A stretch of 64,000 nt of DNA from Vreelandella olivaria. GTDB taxonomy: Bacteria > Pseudomonadota > Gammaproteobacteria > Pseudomonadales > Halomonadaceae. The stretch covers positions 1 through 64,000 of the forward strand of contig NZ_JALPZO010000020.1 in the NCBI RefSeq assembly GCF_023507745.1, given 5' to 3'. Within the stretch, counting starts at the first letter, position 1. Every line of letters begins with the position of its first letter. Position numbers and translations under genes: made by a program. The notes beneath the pieces were generated by a model. The model did not search any database. It was given only the letters and a program-made list of their open reading frames with translations, and was not told the DNA's origin. Below are positions 1 to 8,640 of the stretch, piece by piece.

Positions 1-1
1 C

Positions 2-172
2 GACGACTGGGCCGCCACCCGGAACGAACGCGGCAACACATCACAGCCGATCCGCTTCCAGGGCCAATGGCACGATGAAGAGAGTGGCCTCTACTACAAC
101 CGCCACCGCTACTACGACCCACAGCAGTGGCGGTATATCATCCAGGATCATAATGCAGTTAACCGAGAGTGA
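2..172 (+). pseudogene. C-terminal stub of an RHS-repeat protein
   Basis: An open frame enters from the left edge and stops at a TGA ending at 172 (about 56 residues visible). It contains the RHS core signature: [19 protein letters not shown], then HRYYDPQQ. In intact Rhs proteins this continues as RYISQDPIGL followed by a variable toxic tip. Here it reads [14 protein letters not shown] and stops, so no tip domain remains. Either it is a truncated or orphan Rhs C-terminus, or the gene was cut by rearrangement. The start lies outside the window. The RHS assignment is secure; calling it a remnant rather than a short natural end is inference. Confidence 0.75.
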
Positions 173-189
173 TGAGCTAACACAATCGC

Positions 190-1083
190 TTATAACGCCA
201 CCAGCAGAAGCCCACCCAACATGATAAGTGTACCCAACGTTTTAGCCCTGGAGGCAGGCTCTTTTAGCCATAGTACGCCCATCAGCACACCTACCGGAAT
301 CGAGAGTTGGCGCAGCGCCACGATATAGCTCACCTCATCGGTGAGCGCCATGGCGATTAGTACCAGTCCATAGGTACTGGTCATCATTAGCCCGGTGCCC
401 ACCAGCATGACCAACCCGTGCTGGCGCAGCGCCGGCAGGCGGCGGCGCTCTGCAGGCAGTAGCACCAGCAACGGCATCGCCCAAGTGAGTGTTACCACCG
501 CTTGCAGCACCATAAATACCGCCCCTGCGGTCAGCCCGCTATGCCCCGCTCCCTGCATTAACCCCAAGGCCTGTTTGTCGATCAGCGAATAGCCGACAGT
601 GCCCACCGCTGCGAGTAGTGCATAACCCATGGCGGGCGTTATGTAGGTGGCAAACCTGCGCGCCTCAGGATGGCTAAGTGGCAGGCACAGGGCACCGGCC
701 ACGACGAGTGCCATCCCAATGCCATCCCAGATATCCAGCACACGGCTGCCCAGTAGCGCAATAGACACCAACGGCACCAGCACCACCGGCAGCGCCCGTG
801 CAATGGGATAAAGCACGCTGACTTCTCCTCGCGCATAGGCCCAGGCCAGTCCTCCCATATAGAGCATTTGGCACAGCCCAGAGAGCGCCAACCAGCCCCA
901 GAATGCACTGGGTAGCGCCGCTAATGGTGGCCCAAGCCACACCAATGGCAGCATCACCGCCCCACCTGCGCCATAAGCCAGAGCAAAAGCCCCCAGTGAA
1001 GGCGCGTTACGTTTGCCCAGAACATTCCAACCAGCGTGCATACATACCGATACCAGCACCAGGGCAAGCGCGGCTGGGCTCAA
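190..1083 (-). CDS. EamA/DMT-family permease at the end of the AEP operon
   Basis: The product is a 297-residue membrane protein with about ten hydrophobic segments, the usual length and layout of drug/metabolite transporter (EamA) proteins with two five-helix repeats. The start codon is TTG at 1083, overlapping the phnX stop as TTGA and preceded by a purine-rich GGGAGAGAAG, so the gene is translationally coupled to phnX and is the last gene of the phosphonate operon. The substrate cannot be read from sequence. A role in moving a pathway metabolite such as acetaldehyde-derived carbon or an amino compound is only a guess. Confidence 0.85.
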   Translation of the reverse strand: MSPAALALVLVSVCMHAGWNVLGKRNAPSLGAFALAYGAGGAVMLPLVWLGPPLAALPSAFWGWLALSGLCQMLYMGGLAWAYARGEVSVLYPIARALPVVLVPLVSIALLGSRVLDIWDGIGMALVVAGALCLPLSHPEARRFATYITPAMGYALLAAVGTVGYSLIDKQALGLMQGAGHSGLTAGAVFMVLQAVVTLTWAMPLLVLLPAERRRLPALRQHGLVMLVGTGLMMTSTYGLVLIAMALTDEVSYIVALRQLSIPVGVLMGVLWLKEPASRAKTLGTLIMLGGLLLVAL

Positions 1084-1898
1084 GGCTTCTCTCCCTGTTG
1101 CAAACGGGTATGAATGGCCTCCACCACGCCGGGCAGCTCAGCGATAGTGGGTATACAATAGTGCGGCTTCGACGGCGCAAACTGGGCGGCCACTCGCTCG
1201 TGGGCCGCGTGGCGCTCTGTATCACTCAGAGCCTGGTACTGCTCATAGTCAAGCCCCAGCGCATTCCCCGAACAGGTGAGCGCTACCGTCCACATTCCAG
1301 CGCTGCATCCTTCAAGGATACCCGGAGCAGTGTCATCCACCTTAATGCAAGCCGCCACATCGCTAATGCCTAGAGCAATCACATTAGCCAGCGCCTGAGC
1401 CGGGTGCGGGCGTCCATTCGGCACCTCGTCGGTCGCCACGATATGATCGACCCGCAGGCCATTATCCTTGGCAAGGGCCGCGATACGCTCCATCACTACT
1501 ACCGGGTAGCCGGAACATGAGCCGACTTTCAGCCCTTGATCGCGTAGCCAGGTGAACGTATGCAGGGCACCGGGTATCACCGCTGAGTGGTCAGTAATTT
1601 TGGCGATCTGCAATGGCATAAACCGCTCATAGAGCGCCGTCACATCATCATTGGTGGGCGCGTGACCGACAGCCTGGGTGAACCTTTCGGCAATCGCGGG
1701 CTGATCGCACAGCGTACGAATATGATCCCATTTGCCCATGCCCATAGGGCCACGGGCTTCTTCCAGGCTAATCGCGACACCCAGTTCGGCAAAGGCTTCG
1801 ACAAAAATCTGGGTGGGTGCAAAGGAGCCAAAATCGACCAGGGTGCCTGCCCAGTCACAAATAACCGCCTGGAGGCGTTGGGGGGAGTGGTAGTGCAT
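1080..1898 (-). CDS. phnX: Phosphonoacetaldehyde hydrolase PhnX
   Basis: PhnX cleaves the C-P bond of phosphonoacetaldehyde to give acetaldehyde and phosphate, the second step of 2-aminoethylphosphonate breakdown in the cytoplasm. The HAD motif CDWAGTLVD places the nucleophile aspartate at residue 15, and GMGKWDHI gives the Schiff-base lysine near residue 56 that separates PhnX from other HAD enzymes. KVDDTAPGI supplies the late acidic motif. A start at 1898 is chosen because ATG overlaps the phnW stop as TGATG with GGAG six bases upstream. Longer TTG and ATG starts at 1922 and 1910 are open. The length, 272 residues, fits the family. Confidence 0.95.
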   Translation of the reverse strand: MHYHSPQRLQAVICDWAGTLVDFGSFAPTQIFVEAFAELGVAISLEEARGPMGMGKWDHIRTLCDQPAIAERFTQAVGHAPTNDDVTALYERFMPLQIAKITDHSAVIPGALHTFTWLRDQGLKVGSCSGYPVVVMERIAALAKDNGLRVDHIVATDEVPNGRPHPAQALANVIALGISDVAACIKVDDTAPGILEGCSAGMWTVALTCSGNALGLDYEQYQALSDTERHAAHERVAAQFAPSKPHYCIPTIAELPGVVEAIHTRLQQGEKP

Positions 1899-3034
1899 CA
1901 GGCGCTCCATGAGTCTGGACAAGGGGAAACACCCATCTCGATAAGCGCGTCATGAACAGCGGCAAGCAGCGTTTCAATCACAGGGGCGTCCAACTGGCCG
2001 ATACAGCCGATGCGGAAACTCTCCACTGCGATCAGCTTGCCTGGGTAGATCAAAAAGCCGCGCGCCTTTAGCGCTGCATAGAAGGCATTAAACTCAAACG
2101 CCGGGTCGGTGGGGCTTAGAAAGGTGGTGATAATGGGCGACAGCCATGGGTCTTCCAACAGTGTGCTAAAACCTAACGCCCGCATACCGGCTACCAGAGC
2201 ATCGCGGTTGCGAGTGTAACGGGCGCAACGTCCCTGCACACCGCCCTCATCATGGTGCTGGGCAAGCGCCGCCTGAAAGGCCACCACGGTATGGGTTGGT
2301 GGGGTAAAGCGCCACTGGCCGGTACACTCCATGTATTCCCACTGGGCATGCAGGTCAAGACTTAGCGAGTGTGCACGTCCCTTGCCTTCAGCAAGCAGCG
2401 CCTTGCGGATAATCACAAAACCAAAGCCCGGTACACCTTCAATGCACTTGTTGGCCGAGGAGATCAGTACATCAATGGGCGTTTTCGCGAGACTGATCGG
2501 CACGCCACCAAATGAGCTCATCGCATCGACGATGAGCGTTTTACCATGCGCGTGTACCACGTCAGCGATAGCATCCAGTGGGTTCAAAATGCCGGAGCTG
2601 GTTTCACAGTGGACAAGAAACACGGCGGTAATCTCCGGGTTCTGCTGCAGCACGGCGTCAACCTCCTCCGGCTGAGGCGGCAGATAGTCGCCTTTATCCA
2701 GGATTACATAACGGCGGCCCATCGTATGGAGCAACTGCGCCGCCCGCTGGCCGTAAGCACCGTTCATCAGCACCAGTACCTTGCCGCCAGGAGCGACAGC
2801 ACAGGCCAGCGCGCTCTCCACGGCGAAAGTACCGCTACCCTGCATCGGCACACAGGCAAAGGTGTTACTACCTGCCTCTGCCATCGCCAAGAGCTGTGTA
2901 CGCACATTGGCGGTGACACGGTTGAAGTCGTCATCCCAGGAGCCCCAGTCACATAGCATGGCCGCTTTGGTCTCTGGGGAGGTGGTAAGCGGCCCTGGTG
3001 TTAGTAAGTAAGGCGCTGTCATGTTATTCATCAT
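1898..3034 (-). CDS. phnW: 2-aminoethylphosphonate--pyruvate transaminase PhnW
   Basis: This PLP enzyme of the class-V aminotransferase fold moves the amino group of 2-aminoethylphosphonate to pyruvate, giving phosphonoacetaldehyde and alanine. The N-terminus [11 protein letters not shown] and the segment [15 protein letters not shown], with the PLP lysine near residue 196, are typical of Phn[10 protein letters not shown] gives the cofactor aspartate. The length of 378 residues is normal. Starts at 3034, 3031 and 3022 are all possible because the leader holds three in-frame ATGs and no clear ribosome site. A 12-bp palindrome sits only three bases before the first ATG. It is followed by coupled phnX and the DMT permease. 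Confidence 0.95.
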   Translation of the reverse strand: MMNNMTAPYLLTPGPLTTSPETKAAMLCDWGSWDDDFNRVTANVRTQLLAMAEAGSNTFACVPMQGSGTFAVESALACAVAPGGKVLVLMNGAYGQRAAQLLHTMGRRYVILDKGDYLPPQPEEVDAVLQQNPEITAVFLVHCETSSGILNPLDAIADVVHAHGKTLIVDAMSSFGGVPISLAKTPIDVLISSANKCIEGVPGFGFVIIRKALLAEGKGRAHSLSLDLHAQWEYMECTGQWRFTPPTHTVVAFQAALAQHHDEGGVQGRCARYTRNRDALVAGMRALGFSTLLEDPWLSPIITTFLSPTDPAFEFNAFYAALKARGFLIYPGKLIAVESFRIGCIGQLDAPVIETLLAAVHDALIEMGVSPCPDSWSA

Positions 3035-3036
3035 AT

Positions 3037-3048
3037 TGGTCTATACCA
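3037..3048. promoter_or_regulatory. Candidate GntR (PhnR-like) operator before phnW
   Basis: The sequence TGGTCTATACCA is a 12-bp near-perfect palindrome. It is the exact reverse complement of TGGTATAGACCA at 6997-7008, before the binding-protein gene of the same locus. A TATTAT -10-like hexamer (3052-3057 on the minus strand) lies just upstream, so a bound repressor would cover the transcription start. Operator function is inferred from symmetry, duplication and the GntR gene at 7124-7834. Confidence 0.65.
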
Positions 3049-3087
3049 GATAATAAACACAGCGTAGCCGCTGCCGCAGTGAGCTGT

Positions 3088-4782
3088 CTAGCCCGCTTGG
3101 CGCCAGCGCTGTGCGTTGTTTAACAAAGCGTGGGTAAGTGCCGCGTGCAGCAGCTTAACCCCTAGCGAGGTCAGGAAAATCAGTACGGCCATGGCCGCAG
3201 CACTGGCAAAGTAGCCCGCTTCGTCCAGGTGCAGAACCGCCACGGAGGCAAGCCGGGTATCGCTGTTATAGAGGAACACTACCGCTGATACGGTCGTCAT
3301 CGCATTGACGAACAGGTAAACCGAGATATCCAACACGGCAGGCAGCGACACTGGCAGTGTTACCCGGCGAAAGGTGGTCCAGAAGGGAACCTTTAGTGAG
3401 GCACCGACAGCTTCAAACTCCGGGTCGAGCTGTTTGAGTGCCGTCACGGAAGTCAGGTGGCATACGGTGTAAAAATGCACCAGCGTGTTTAGCACCAAAA
3501 TGGCCATCGTGCCGTACATCCAGTTAAAGGGATTCCCGGCCTGATTGAAAAAGAAGATATAGGCCAAGCCCAACACCATGCCCGGCACTGCCATGGGCAA
3601 CATCGCCATCAGGTGTAAACCCTGGCGCAGCGGCTGATAGCCGTCGCTTTTTTCGATCAGCCAAGCGTTAAAGAAAATCACCAACGTGCCTACCAGGGCA
3701 ACGCTAAAGGCCAGTTTGAGCGAGTTAAGCCATGCCTCCCAGCCACCGCCCGCTAACCCCTGAAAGGTGTAGTGCTGTAGGGTAAACGTCCGGTTGTAAG
3801 GCCAGAACTGCAACAGCGAGGCATATATCGCCGTGCCGATAACCAGCAAAATAACGCCCGCCACTGCGTAACACATGAGTGCAAATAGCCAGTCTCGTAG
3901 CGGGCTGGGCGTGGGCTGCCATGGCACGGCCCGCGCCGAAAGCTGGGCTACCTGCCGCCGCTGAATCCAGCGGTCAACCATAAACGAAAGCACCGCAGGC
4001 AGTAATAGAATCACGCTGACCACCGCCCCCATCTGGAAATTCTGCTGCCCTACCACCTGACGATACACATCGGTTGCCAGCACACTAAATTGGCCGCCAA
4101 TAATTTTGGGCACGCCAAAATCGGTAATCGCTAAGGTAAACACCACGAACAGGCAAGATATAAGACCATAACGCACGCCTGGCAGGGTAATGGTCAAAAA
4201 GATGCGCCATTTAGGGGTGCCTAACACGTCTGCGGCTTCATAGAGCCGCGCATCACTATGGGTCAGTGCCGTCGTCAGCAGCATTAGCGCATGGGGAAAG
4301 ATCCAAAAGCTCATCCCTATCACGATACCAATCGGCCCATACACCGAGTGGCCCATGAGCAGCTCGCGCAGAAACCCTTGATTTCCGAATAGGTAAACCA
4401 GGCTAATCGCAGGCAGCAGCGATGGCGCCAGGATGGGCAGAATTGCCAACATCCGAAATAGCCGCTTGCCCGGCATACAGGTGCGGGTAACGCCATAGGC
4501 ACATAAAAATGCTAACCCCACCACTACAACAGTGGTGGTGAGCGCCATACGAAATGAGTTAGTTATCGAGTTGACCAGCGCCGGTGTTTGAAAGTACTGC
4601 ACAAAGTTGGCAAGCCCGATAAAGTCACCACTGCGACCCTGCAGGCTCTTCACCAGCATTGCAAACAGGGGGAATAACAGGCCAATCACTAGCAGCGCCA
4701 CCCCGGCCAACAACATCAGCAAGCGAACCAGTGCCTCCAACGATAGCTTGGCAGTTGGCCTGGAAAACAGTATCGCCCTCAT
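3088..4782 (-). CDS. Fused permease of the 2-aminoethylphosphonate ABC transporter
   Basis: The product has 564 residues and about twelve membrane segments in two halves, each with a binding-protein-dependent transport signature: an EAA-type loop starting EAADVLGTPKW in the first half and EAVGASLKVPF in the second. This matches the single-chain permease type found with AEP binding proteins, rather than the two separate PhnU/PhnV subunits. The start at 4782 overlaps the stop of the upstream ATPase gene by four bases (ATGA), so the two are coupled. About 50 bases, containing the phnW operator, separate it from phnW. It imports AEP across the inner membrane. Confidence 0.9.
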   Translation of the reverse strand: MRAILFSRPTAKLSLEALVRLLMLLAGVALLVIGLLFPLFAMLVKSLQGRSGDFIGLANFVQYFQTPALVNSITNSFRMALTTTVVVVGLAFLCAYGVTRTCMPGKRLFRMLAILPILAPSLLPAISLVYLFGNQGFLRELLMGHSVYGPIGIVIGMSFWIFPHALMLLTTALTHSDARLYEAADVLGTPKWRIFLTITLPGVRYGLISCLFVVFTLAITDFGVPKIIGGQFSVLATDVYRQVVGQQNFQMGAVVSVILLLPAVLSFMVDRWIQRRQVAQLSARAVPWQPTPSPLRDWLFALMCYAVAGVILLVIGTAIYASLLQFWPYNRTFTLQHYTFQGLAGGGWEAWLNSLKLAFSVALVGTLVIFFNAWLIEKSDGYQPLRQGLHLMAMLPMAVPGMVLGLAYIFFFNQAGNPFNWMYGTMAILVLNTLVHFYTVCHLTSVTALKQLDPEFEAVGASLKVPFWTTFRRVTLPVSLPAVLDISVYLFVNAMTTVSAVVFLYNSDTRLASVAVLHLDEAGYFASAAAMAVLIFLTSLGVKLLHAALTHALLNNAQRWRQAG

Positions 4783-5903
4783 GGCTGACTGCTCCCGGCT
4801 GGGTACAGACGTGCAGCGTCCGCAGGAAAATGAATGCTTAACACTTGCCCTAGCTGTAACACGAGGGCGGTGCTGTCCCGGCTTGGCACATCGGCAAGCA
4901 GCGTTTGCCCGGTACCCTGTACACGTAGGGCCACCCGCTGAAACGCACCTAAAAACTCGATACCGGTGACCTCCCCCATCAGTTCACTTTGGGTTCGGCT
5001 TAGCGCGACCGCCTCTGGCCGAATAGCCAGCTGGATAGGCAGCCCCTGGGCATAATGATGTGGCTGGCAGTCACAGTGCGTGCTACCCAGCTGTACCCGA
5101 TGGTTGGTCCCTGCGGTCACTTCTAAAAAGTTCATGGTGCCAATAAACGAGGCTACAAAAGCACTGGCGGGCTGGTGATAAATCTCTGCGGGGGTGCCTA
5201 CCTGCTCAATCACGCCATGGTTCATCACCACGATGCGGTCGGCCATGGTCAACGCCTCTTCCTGGTCATGGGTCACCATAATGGTGGTCACGCCAAGACG
5301 CGCCTGCAGAGCTTTAATTTGGCTACGCAGATGGGTGCGCACCCGGGCATCCAGTGCCGATAGCGGCTCGTCCAGCAGCAGTAAGCCAGGTTCCATGGCG
5401 AGCGCTCGCGCCAGCGCGACCCGCTGCTGCTGACCGCCGGAAAGCGCCGCCGGGTACTTATCTTCGCTGCCGCCCAGGTCCACCAGAGCGAGCAACTCAG
5501 TTACCCGGGAGCGGATGCCCACCCGATTTATCCGACGATTGCGCAACCCATACGCTACGTTATCGAAGACGGTCAAATTGGGGAACAGTGCGTACGACTG
5601 GAAGACAATGCCAAAATCCCGCGCCTGTGGAGGCAGCCTGGAAATGTCCTTGCCACGCTGAATCAGCGTGCCCGTGCTCTGTCGGGTCAGCCCTGCAATG
5701 GTGCGCAGCAAGGTGGTTTTACCGCAGCCGGAGGGGCCTAAAAAACAGATAAACTCGCCTTCCTGAATCTCTAACGTAATCTTATCCAGCGCAGTGAAAC
5801 TACCGAAGCACTTAGTGACGTTGTCAATGCTTAGATGGGTGGAGGTTGAGTGGGATGTCGCCGCCGGGTGAGCCGTCAGCGGCGATGTCATTGTCGTTTG
5901 CAT
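4779..5903 (-). CDS. phnT: ATP-binding subunit of the AEP ABC transporter
   Basis: This is a 374-residue ATPase of the CysA/PotA/FbpC type. It has Walker A GPSGCGKTT, the signature LSGGQQQRVALARAL, Walker B LLLLDEPLSALD and the switch histidine in MVTHDQEEAL, followed by a C-terminal TOBE-like region of about 120 residues. The start at 5903 (MQTTM) is preferred over an upstream ATG at 5936, since GGAG lies five bases before it and the longer start would run into an intergenic hairpin. It powers the fused permease encoded next. The gene name follows the Salmonella AEP transporter and rests on context with phnW and phnX. Confidence 0.88.
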   Translation of the reverse strand: MQTTMTSPLTAHPAATSHSTSTHLSIDNVTKCFGSFTALDKITLEIQEGEFICFLGPSGCGKTTLLRTIAGLTRQSTGTLIQRGKDISRLPPQARDFGIVFQSYALFPNLTVFDNVAYGLRNRRINRVGIRSRVTELLALVDLGGSEDKYPAALSGGQQQRVALARALAMEPGLLLLDEPLSALDARVRTHLRSQIKALQARLGVTTIMVTHDQEEALTMADRIVVMNHGVIEQVGTPAEIYHQPASAFVASFIGTMNFLEVTAGTNHRVQLGSTHCDCQPHHYAQGLPIQLAIRPEAVALSRTQSELMGEVTGIEFLGAFQRVALRVQGTGQTLLADVPSRDSTALVLQLGQVLSIHFPADAARLYPAGSSQP

Positions 5904-5914
5904 AACATCTCCAA

Positions 5915-5934
5915 GCCCCGGCCTGAGCCGGGGC
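5915..5934 (-). terminator. Intercistronic hairpin between binding-protein and ATPase genes
   Basis: GCCCCGGC and GCCGGGGC form a perfect 8-bp stem around a 4-base loop, with no U-run after it. It stands between the stop of the binding-protein gene and the start of the ATPase gene. Such hairpins often protect the upstream message or lower downstream expression, so that binding protein exceeds ATPase. That role is inferred. Confidence 0.6.
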
Positions 5935-5947
5935 AACTGATCGGTGC

Positions 5948-6979
5948 TTACTGTTCTGTTTTACTGTCGTAGCGGCGCTGCCACTCGGCCAGCACGCGCT
6001 CGCGGTTAATCGCCGCCCACTGGAAGTCGGCATCAATCATGCGCTCAGTGATATCAGTTGGGTAATTCTCAATCGGCTGTGCTACACCGGGATAAGCCAC
6101 CACTGCGTACCCTTCGTTATAGAGCTCATTAGCGTCACGGGACACAGCCCAGTCCATCAGCGTTTGGGCAGCTTCCATCTTATCGGTACCAGCCACTATA
6201 GCGGCGGCTTCCATGTCCCAGCCTAGACCCTCTTCAGGGAAGACCACCTCAATGGGTGCGCCCTGGGATTTCAAACGCGCACCACGGAAGGCGAAGGAGA
6301 CGCCAACAACGGCTTCACCAGTAGCTGCCAGGCTGCAGGGGGCAGAGCCTGAGTGGGTATAGCGCGCGATATTGTTATGCAGGCGATCCATATAGTCCCA
6401 GCCCTGCTCTTCGCCCCATAGCTGCATCCAACTGGCCACATCCAGGTAACCGGTACCGGATGAGTTGGGGTTGGGCATGATGACATGGCCTTCAAAAGCG
6501 GGCTGAGTCAGGTCCTCCCAGGAAGTGGGCATCGGTACGCCCTGGCGCTCGCCTTCAATGGTGTTGTAGCAAATGGCCGCCACCCAGGCATCCATCCCCA
6601 CCCACGCTGGGTCTTCGCCGTTACGGTAGGCGGCATCGACAAATTTCGGATCCAGGTTCTCAACACCTTCCGGGGCATAGCGTGCCAACATGCCTTCCTC
6701 TTCCAGTACCAGCAGGCTGGTGGCTGCCAAGCCCCAGATGACATCAGCCTGAGGATTCCCTTTTTCAGCCAGCAGGCGGGCAGTAATCACACCGGTGGAG
6801 TCACGCACCCAGTTAATGGTGATGTCAGGATAGGTAGCTTTAAAGCGTTCGGCATATTTTTGCAGGTCATCCGACTCAACAGCGGTGTACACCGTTAACT
6901 CTGTGGCATTGGCAGCCATAGAGAGCGCGGCGGCACCCACTAATAGCATGGGTTGGAACAGGCGGCGAAGCATCGACAT
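5948..6979 (-). CDS. phnS: Periplasmic binding protein of the AEP ABC transporter
   Basis: The product has 343 residues with a signal peptide ending at about residue 26 (ALSMAANAT), then an iron/thiamine-type solute-binding fold beginning ELTVYTAVESDDLQKYAERF. It is the family regularly encoded with the fused permease and ATPase of AEP uptake. GGGAG lies upstream of the ATG at 6979. The gene is first in the transporter-phnWX operon, and a 12-bp operator-like palindrome lies 18-29 bases before it. The AEP substrate is inferred from phnW and phnX; a related phosphonate is possible. Confidence 0.88.
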   Translation of the reverse strand: MSMLRRLFQPMLLVGAAALSMAANATELTVYTAVESDDLQKYAERFKATYPDITINWVRDSTGVITARLLAEKGNPQADVIWGLAATSLLVLEEEGMLARYAPEGVENLDPKFVDAAYRNGEDPAWVGMDAWVAAICYNTIEGERQGVPMPTSWEDLTQPAFEGHVIMPNPNSSGTGYLDVASWMQLWGEEQGWDYMDRLHNNIARYTHSGSAPCSLAATGEAVVGVSFAFRGARLKSQGAPIEVVFPEEGLGWDMEAAAIVAGTDKMEAAQTLMDWAVSRDANELYNEGYAVVAYPGVAQPIENYPTDITERMIDADFQWAAINRERVLAEWQRRYDSKTEQ

Positions 6980-6996
6980 GGTAGGTCTCCCGGCTT

Positions 6997-7008
6997 TGGT
7001 ATAGACCA
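6997..7008. promoter_or_regulatory. Candidate GntR (PhnR-like) operator before the AEP transporter
   Basis: TGGTATAGACCA is identical, in reverse orientation, to the site before phnW at 3037-3048. It lies between the divergence-free regulator gene and the first transporter gene, close to the expected transcription start. Two perfect copies of a 12-bp palindrome at both transcription entry points of one pathway support an operator; the binding protein is presumed to be the GntR/UTRA product encoded next door. Confidence 0.65.
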
Positions 7009-7123
7009 GAAGTCTGCCGACGTTAAATGACAGTGCCGTGACGCTTGCTTGACCGATTTTTTAAGTTCTTATGTCGAGCCTGACAGGAGAAGAGGTGGCT
7101 GCATGAAAGGAGGGATGAATAGC

Positions 7124-7834
7124 TTACTGCTGGCCCGATAGTTCAACGCAGATGCACAGTGAGTCATGCAGCCAGTGCTCTTCGTCATACTCAATGGGGC
7201 ACCGTTGCTCGTCTAGAATCGCACGGCAAATATTGAGCCCGGCGGTGCCGGGGGCGACGAATAGCTCTTCTGCATCCATAGGCGATAAGGCTTCCGATAC
7301 CATGTGGATAGAACGATTGGCTAAATGATGCCCCCAGCGCTCACGCAGAAGCCCCCATAGCGACTGGCCGGTATAAATCGTCAACAGTTCTGGAGCACAT
7401 TCAGGCACTACCCACAGCGACTCTGCCAACACCGCACGATCATCCACATAGCGACGGCGGCGGATATGATGAAACGGCTGGTTATCGGCAAGCCCCAGTG
7501 CGCGGGCGGCAGGCAAATGGGGGCGCGTCTCCAGCTTGAGCACGGCGGTGCGTGGCTGGCGGCCCTGGGCGCGGACATAATCGTTAAAGCCCGCATCACG
7601 CGTAGGGTCGTACATTAACCTTGCCGGAGAAATAAACCAGCCGCGTCGGTTGCTGCGATGGATCAGGCCTTCACCCTCAAGCTGCGCCAGCGCCTGTCGC
7701 AGGGTAACGCGCGTGGTGGAAAAACGCTCGGCAAGCGCTCGCTCGGAGGGCAGTTTACCCTCCCACTCAGCGGCGTGTTGGGTGATCAAATAACGGAGCT
7801 GTTCAGTGAGCTGTAAATAGTAGGCATCAGGCAT
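7124..7834 (-). CDS. GntR-family regulator (HutC/UTRA type), phosphonate locus
   Basis: The 236-residue protein starts with a winged helix-turn-helix (KLPSERALAERFSTTRVTLR at about residues 26-45) and continues with a UTRA effector domain of about 150 residues. It belongs to the group of GntR proteins found beside AEP uptake and phnWX genes, often named PhnR. It overlaps the HAD gene upstream by eight bases, so both share a promoter before 8558. It probably senses a phosphonate and controls the two TGGTATAGACCA sites. The effector and the sense of control (repressor or activator) cannot be read here. Confidence 0.85.
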   Translation of the reverse strand: MPDAYYLQLTEQLRYLITQHAAEWEGKLPSERALAERFSTTRVTLRQALAQLEGEGLIHRSNRRGWFISPARLMYDPTRDAGFNDYVRAQGRQPRTAVLKLETRPHLPAARALGLADNQPFHHIRRRRYVDDRAVLAESLWVVPECAPELLTIYTGQSLWGLLRERWGHHLANRSIHMVSEALSPMDAEELFVAPGTAGLNICRAILDEQRCPIEYDEEHWLHDSLCICVELSGQQ

Positions 7835-8558
7835 GTACCGATTTTCCTGACAAAGCGTTGGCCGATGATGCGCATGAGGGCGCAGCTACCCGCCAGTCTA
7901 AGCGTCGCCACCCTTCAACGCTAGCCACCTCGGCCAGTACCGGGTCGGGGTTCACGGCTACCGCGCAATCGACATACTGCAGTAAAGGCAGGTCGTTGCG
8001 GGAATCGGAATAAAAGGTCGTGTGGCTGGGGGTAATGCCCTGCTCGGCCAGCCACTGCTTAAAACGTATCACCTTGCCACCCCGGTAGGAGAGCACGCCT
8101 TCACTGTGGCCAGTATAACGGGCTTCTTCATTAATTCCGTTTTCGACACTTAATTCAACCGCCAGTACGTGCTCAATCCCCAGTGTAGCGGCAATCGGTG
8201 CAACTATATGGTGCGACGAGGCGGAAATCAGTACCAAGGTATCGCCCGCTTCGCGGTGGGCATGCAAACAGCGCCAGGCATGATCAAAAATACGTGGCTG
8301 GAGGTGAGTGGCAACAAAGCGCTCAACCTCTTTTTGCACGTCTGCCACACGACGGCCACGCAGCGGTGCCAGCGTCATCGTAAGGTACTCTTCCAGTCTC
8401 AGCTTTCCCGCATGGTAGGCCTGCTGCATTTGCTCGGCGCGCGCCATAAAGCGCTCGGCATCACTCACCCACCCTTGTTCAATCATCCATAGGTTCCAGC
8501 GGTCGCTGCAGTCTCCATCCAGAAGGGTGTCATCAAGGTCAAATAGGGCCAGGCGCAT
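7827..8558 (-). CDS. HAD-IB family phosphatase
   Basis: The product has 243 residues with the HAD core: motif I LFDLDDTLLDGD at the N-terminus, motif II SASSH near residue 105, a lysine in the GGKVIRFK segment and motif IV YSDSRNDLPLL. A helical C1 cap lies between motifs I and II, as in SerB-like phosphatases. AAAGGAG precedes the ATG at 8558 by six bases. It overlaps the GntR gene, linking it to phosphonate use, although the known AEP pathway needs no such enzyme. Its substrate may be a phosphorylated side product or be unrelated to phosphonates. Confidence 0.85.
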   Translation of the reverse strand: MRLALFDLDDTLLDGDCSDRWNLWMIEQGWVSDAERFMARAEQMQQAYHAGKLRLEEYLTMTLAPLRGRRVADVQKEVERFVATHLQPRIFDHAWRCLHAHREAGDTLVLISASSHHIVAPIAATLGIEHVLAVELSVENGINEEARYTGHSEGVLSYRGGKVIRFKQWLAEQGITPSHTTFYSDSRNDLPLLQYVDCAVAVNPDPVLAEVASVEGWRRLDWRVAAPSCASSANALSGKSVHA

Positions 8559-8583
8559 AGTGCACTCCTTTCATCGCAGGTTG

Positions 8584-8630
8584 ACGGCGCGTAGCGTAGG
8601 CCACAGATCATGACAAGACGATGACGCCAG
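8584..8630. repeat. Intergenic repeat, copy 1
   Basis: This 47-base stretch between the GGDEF-EAL gene and the HAD gene is related to 12691-12739. The core from GGCCAC to GACGCCA matches with about four differences over 30 bases, and both copies follow the stop of a minus-strand gene. No function is recognised; it may be a leftover of duplication. Confidence 0.5.
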
Positions 8631-8640
8631 CCCGTTATCA

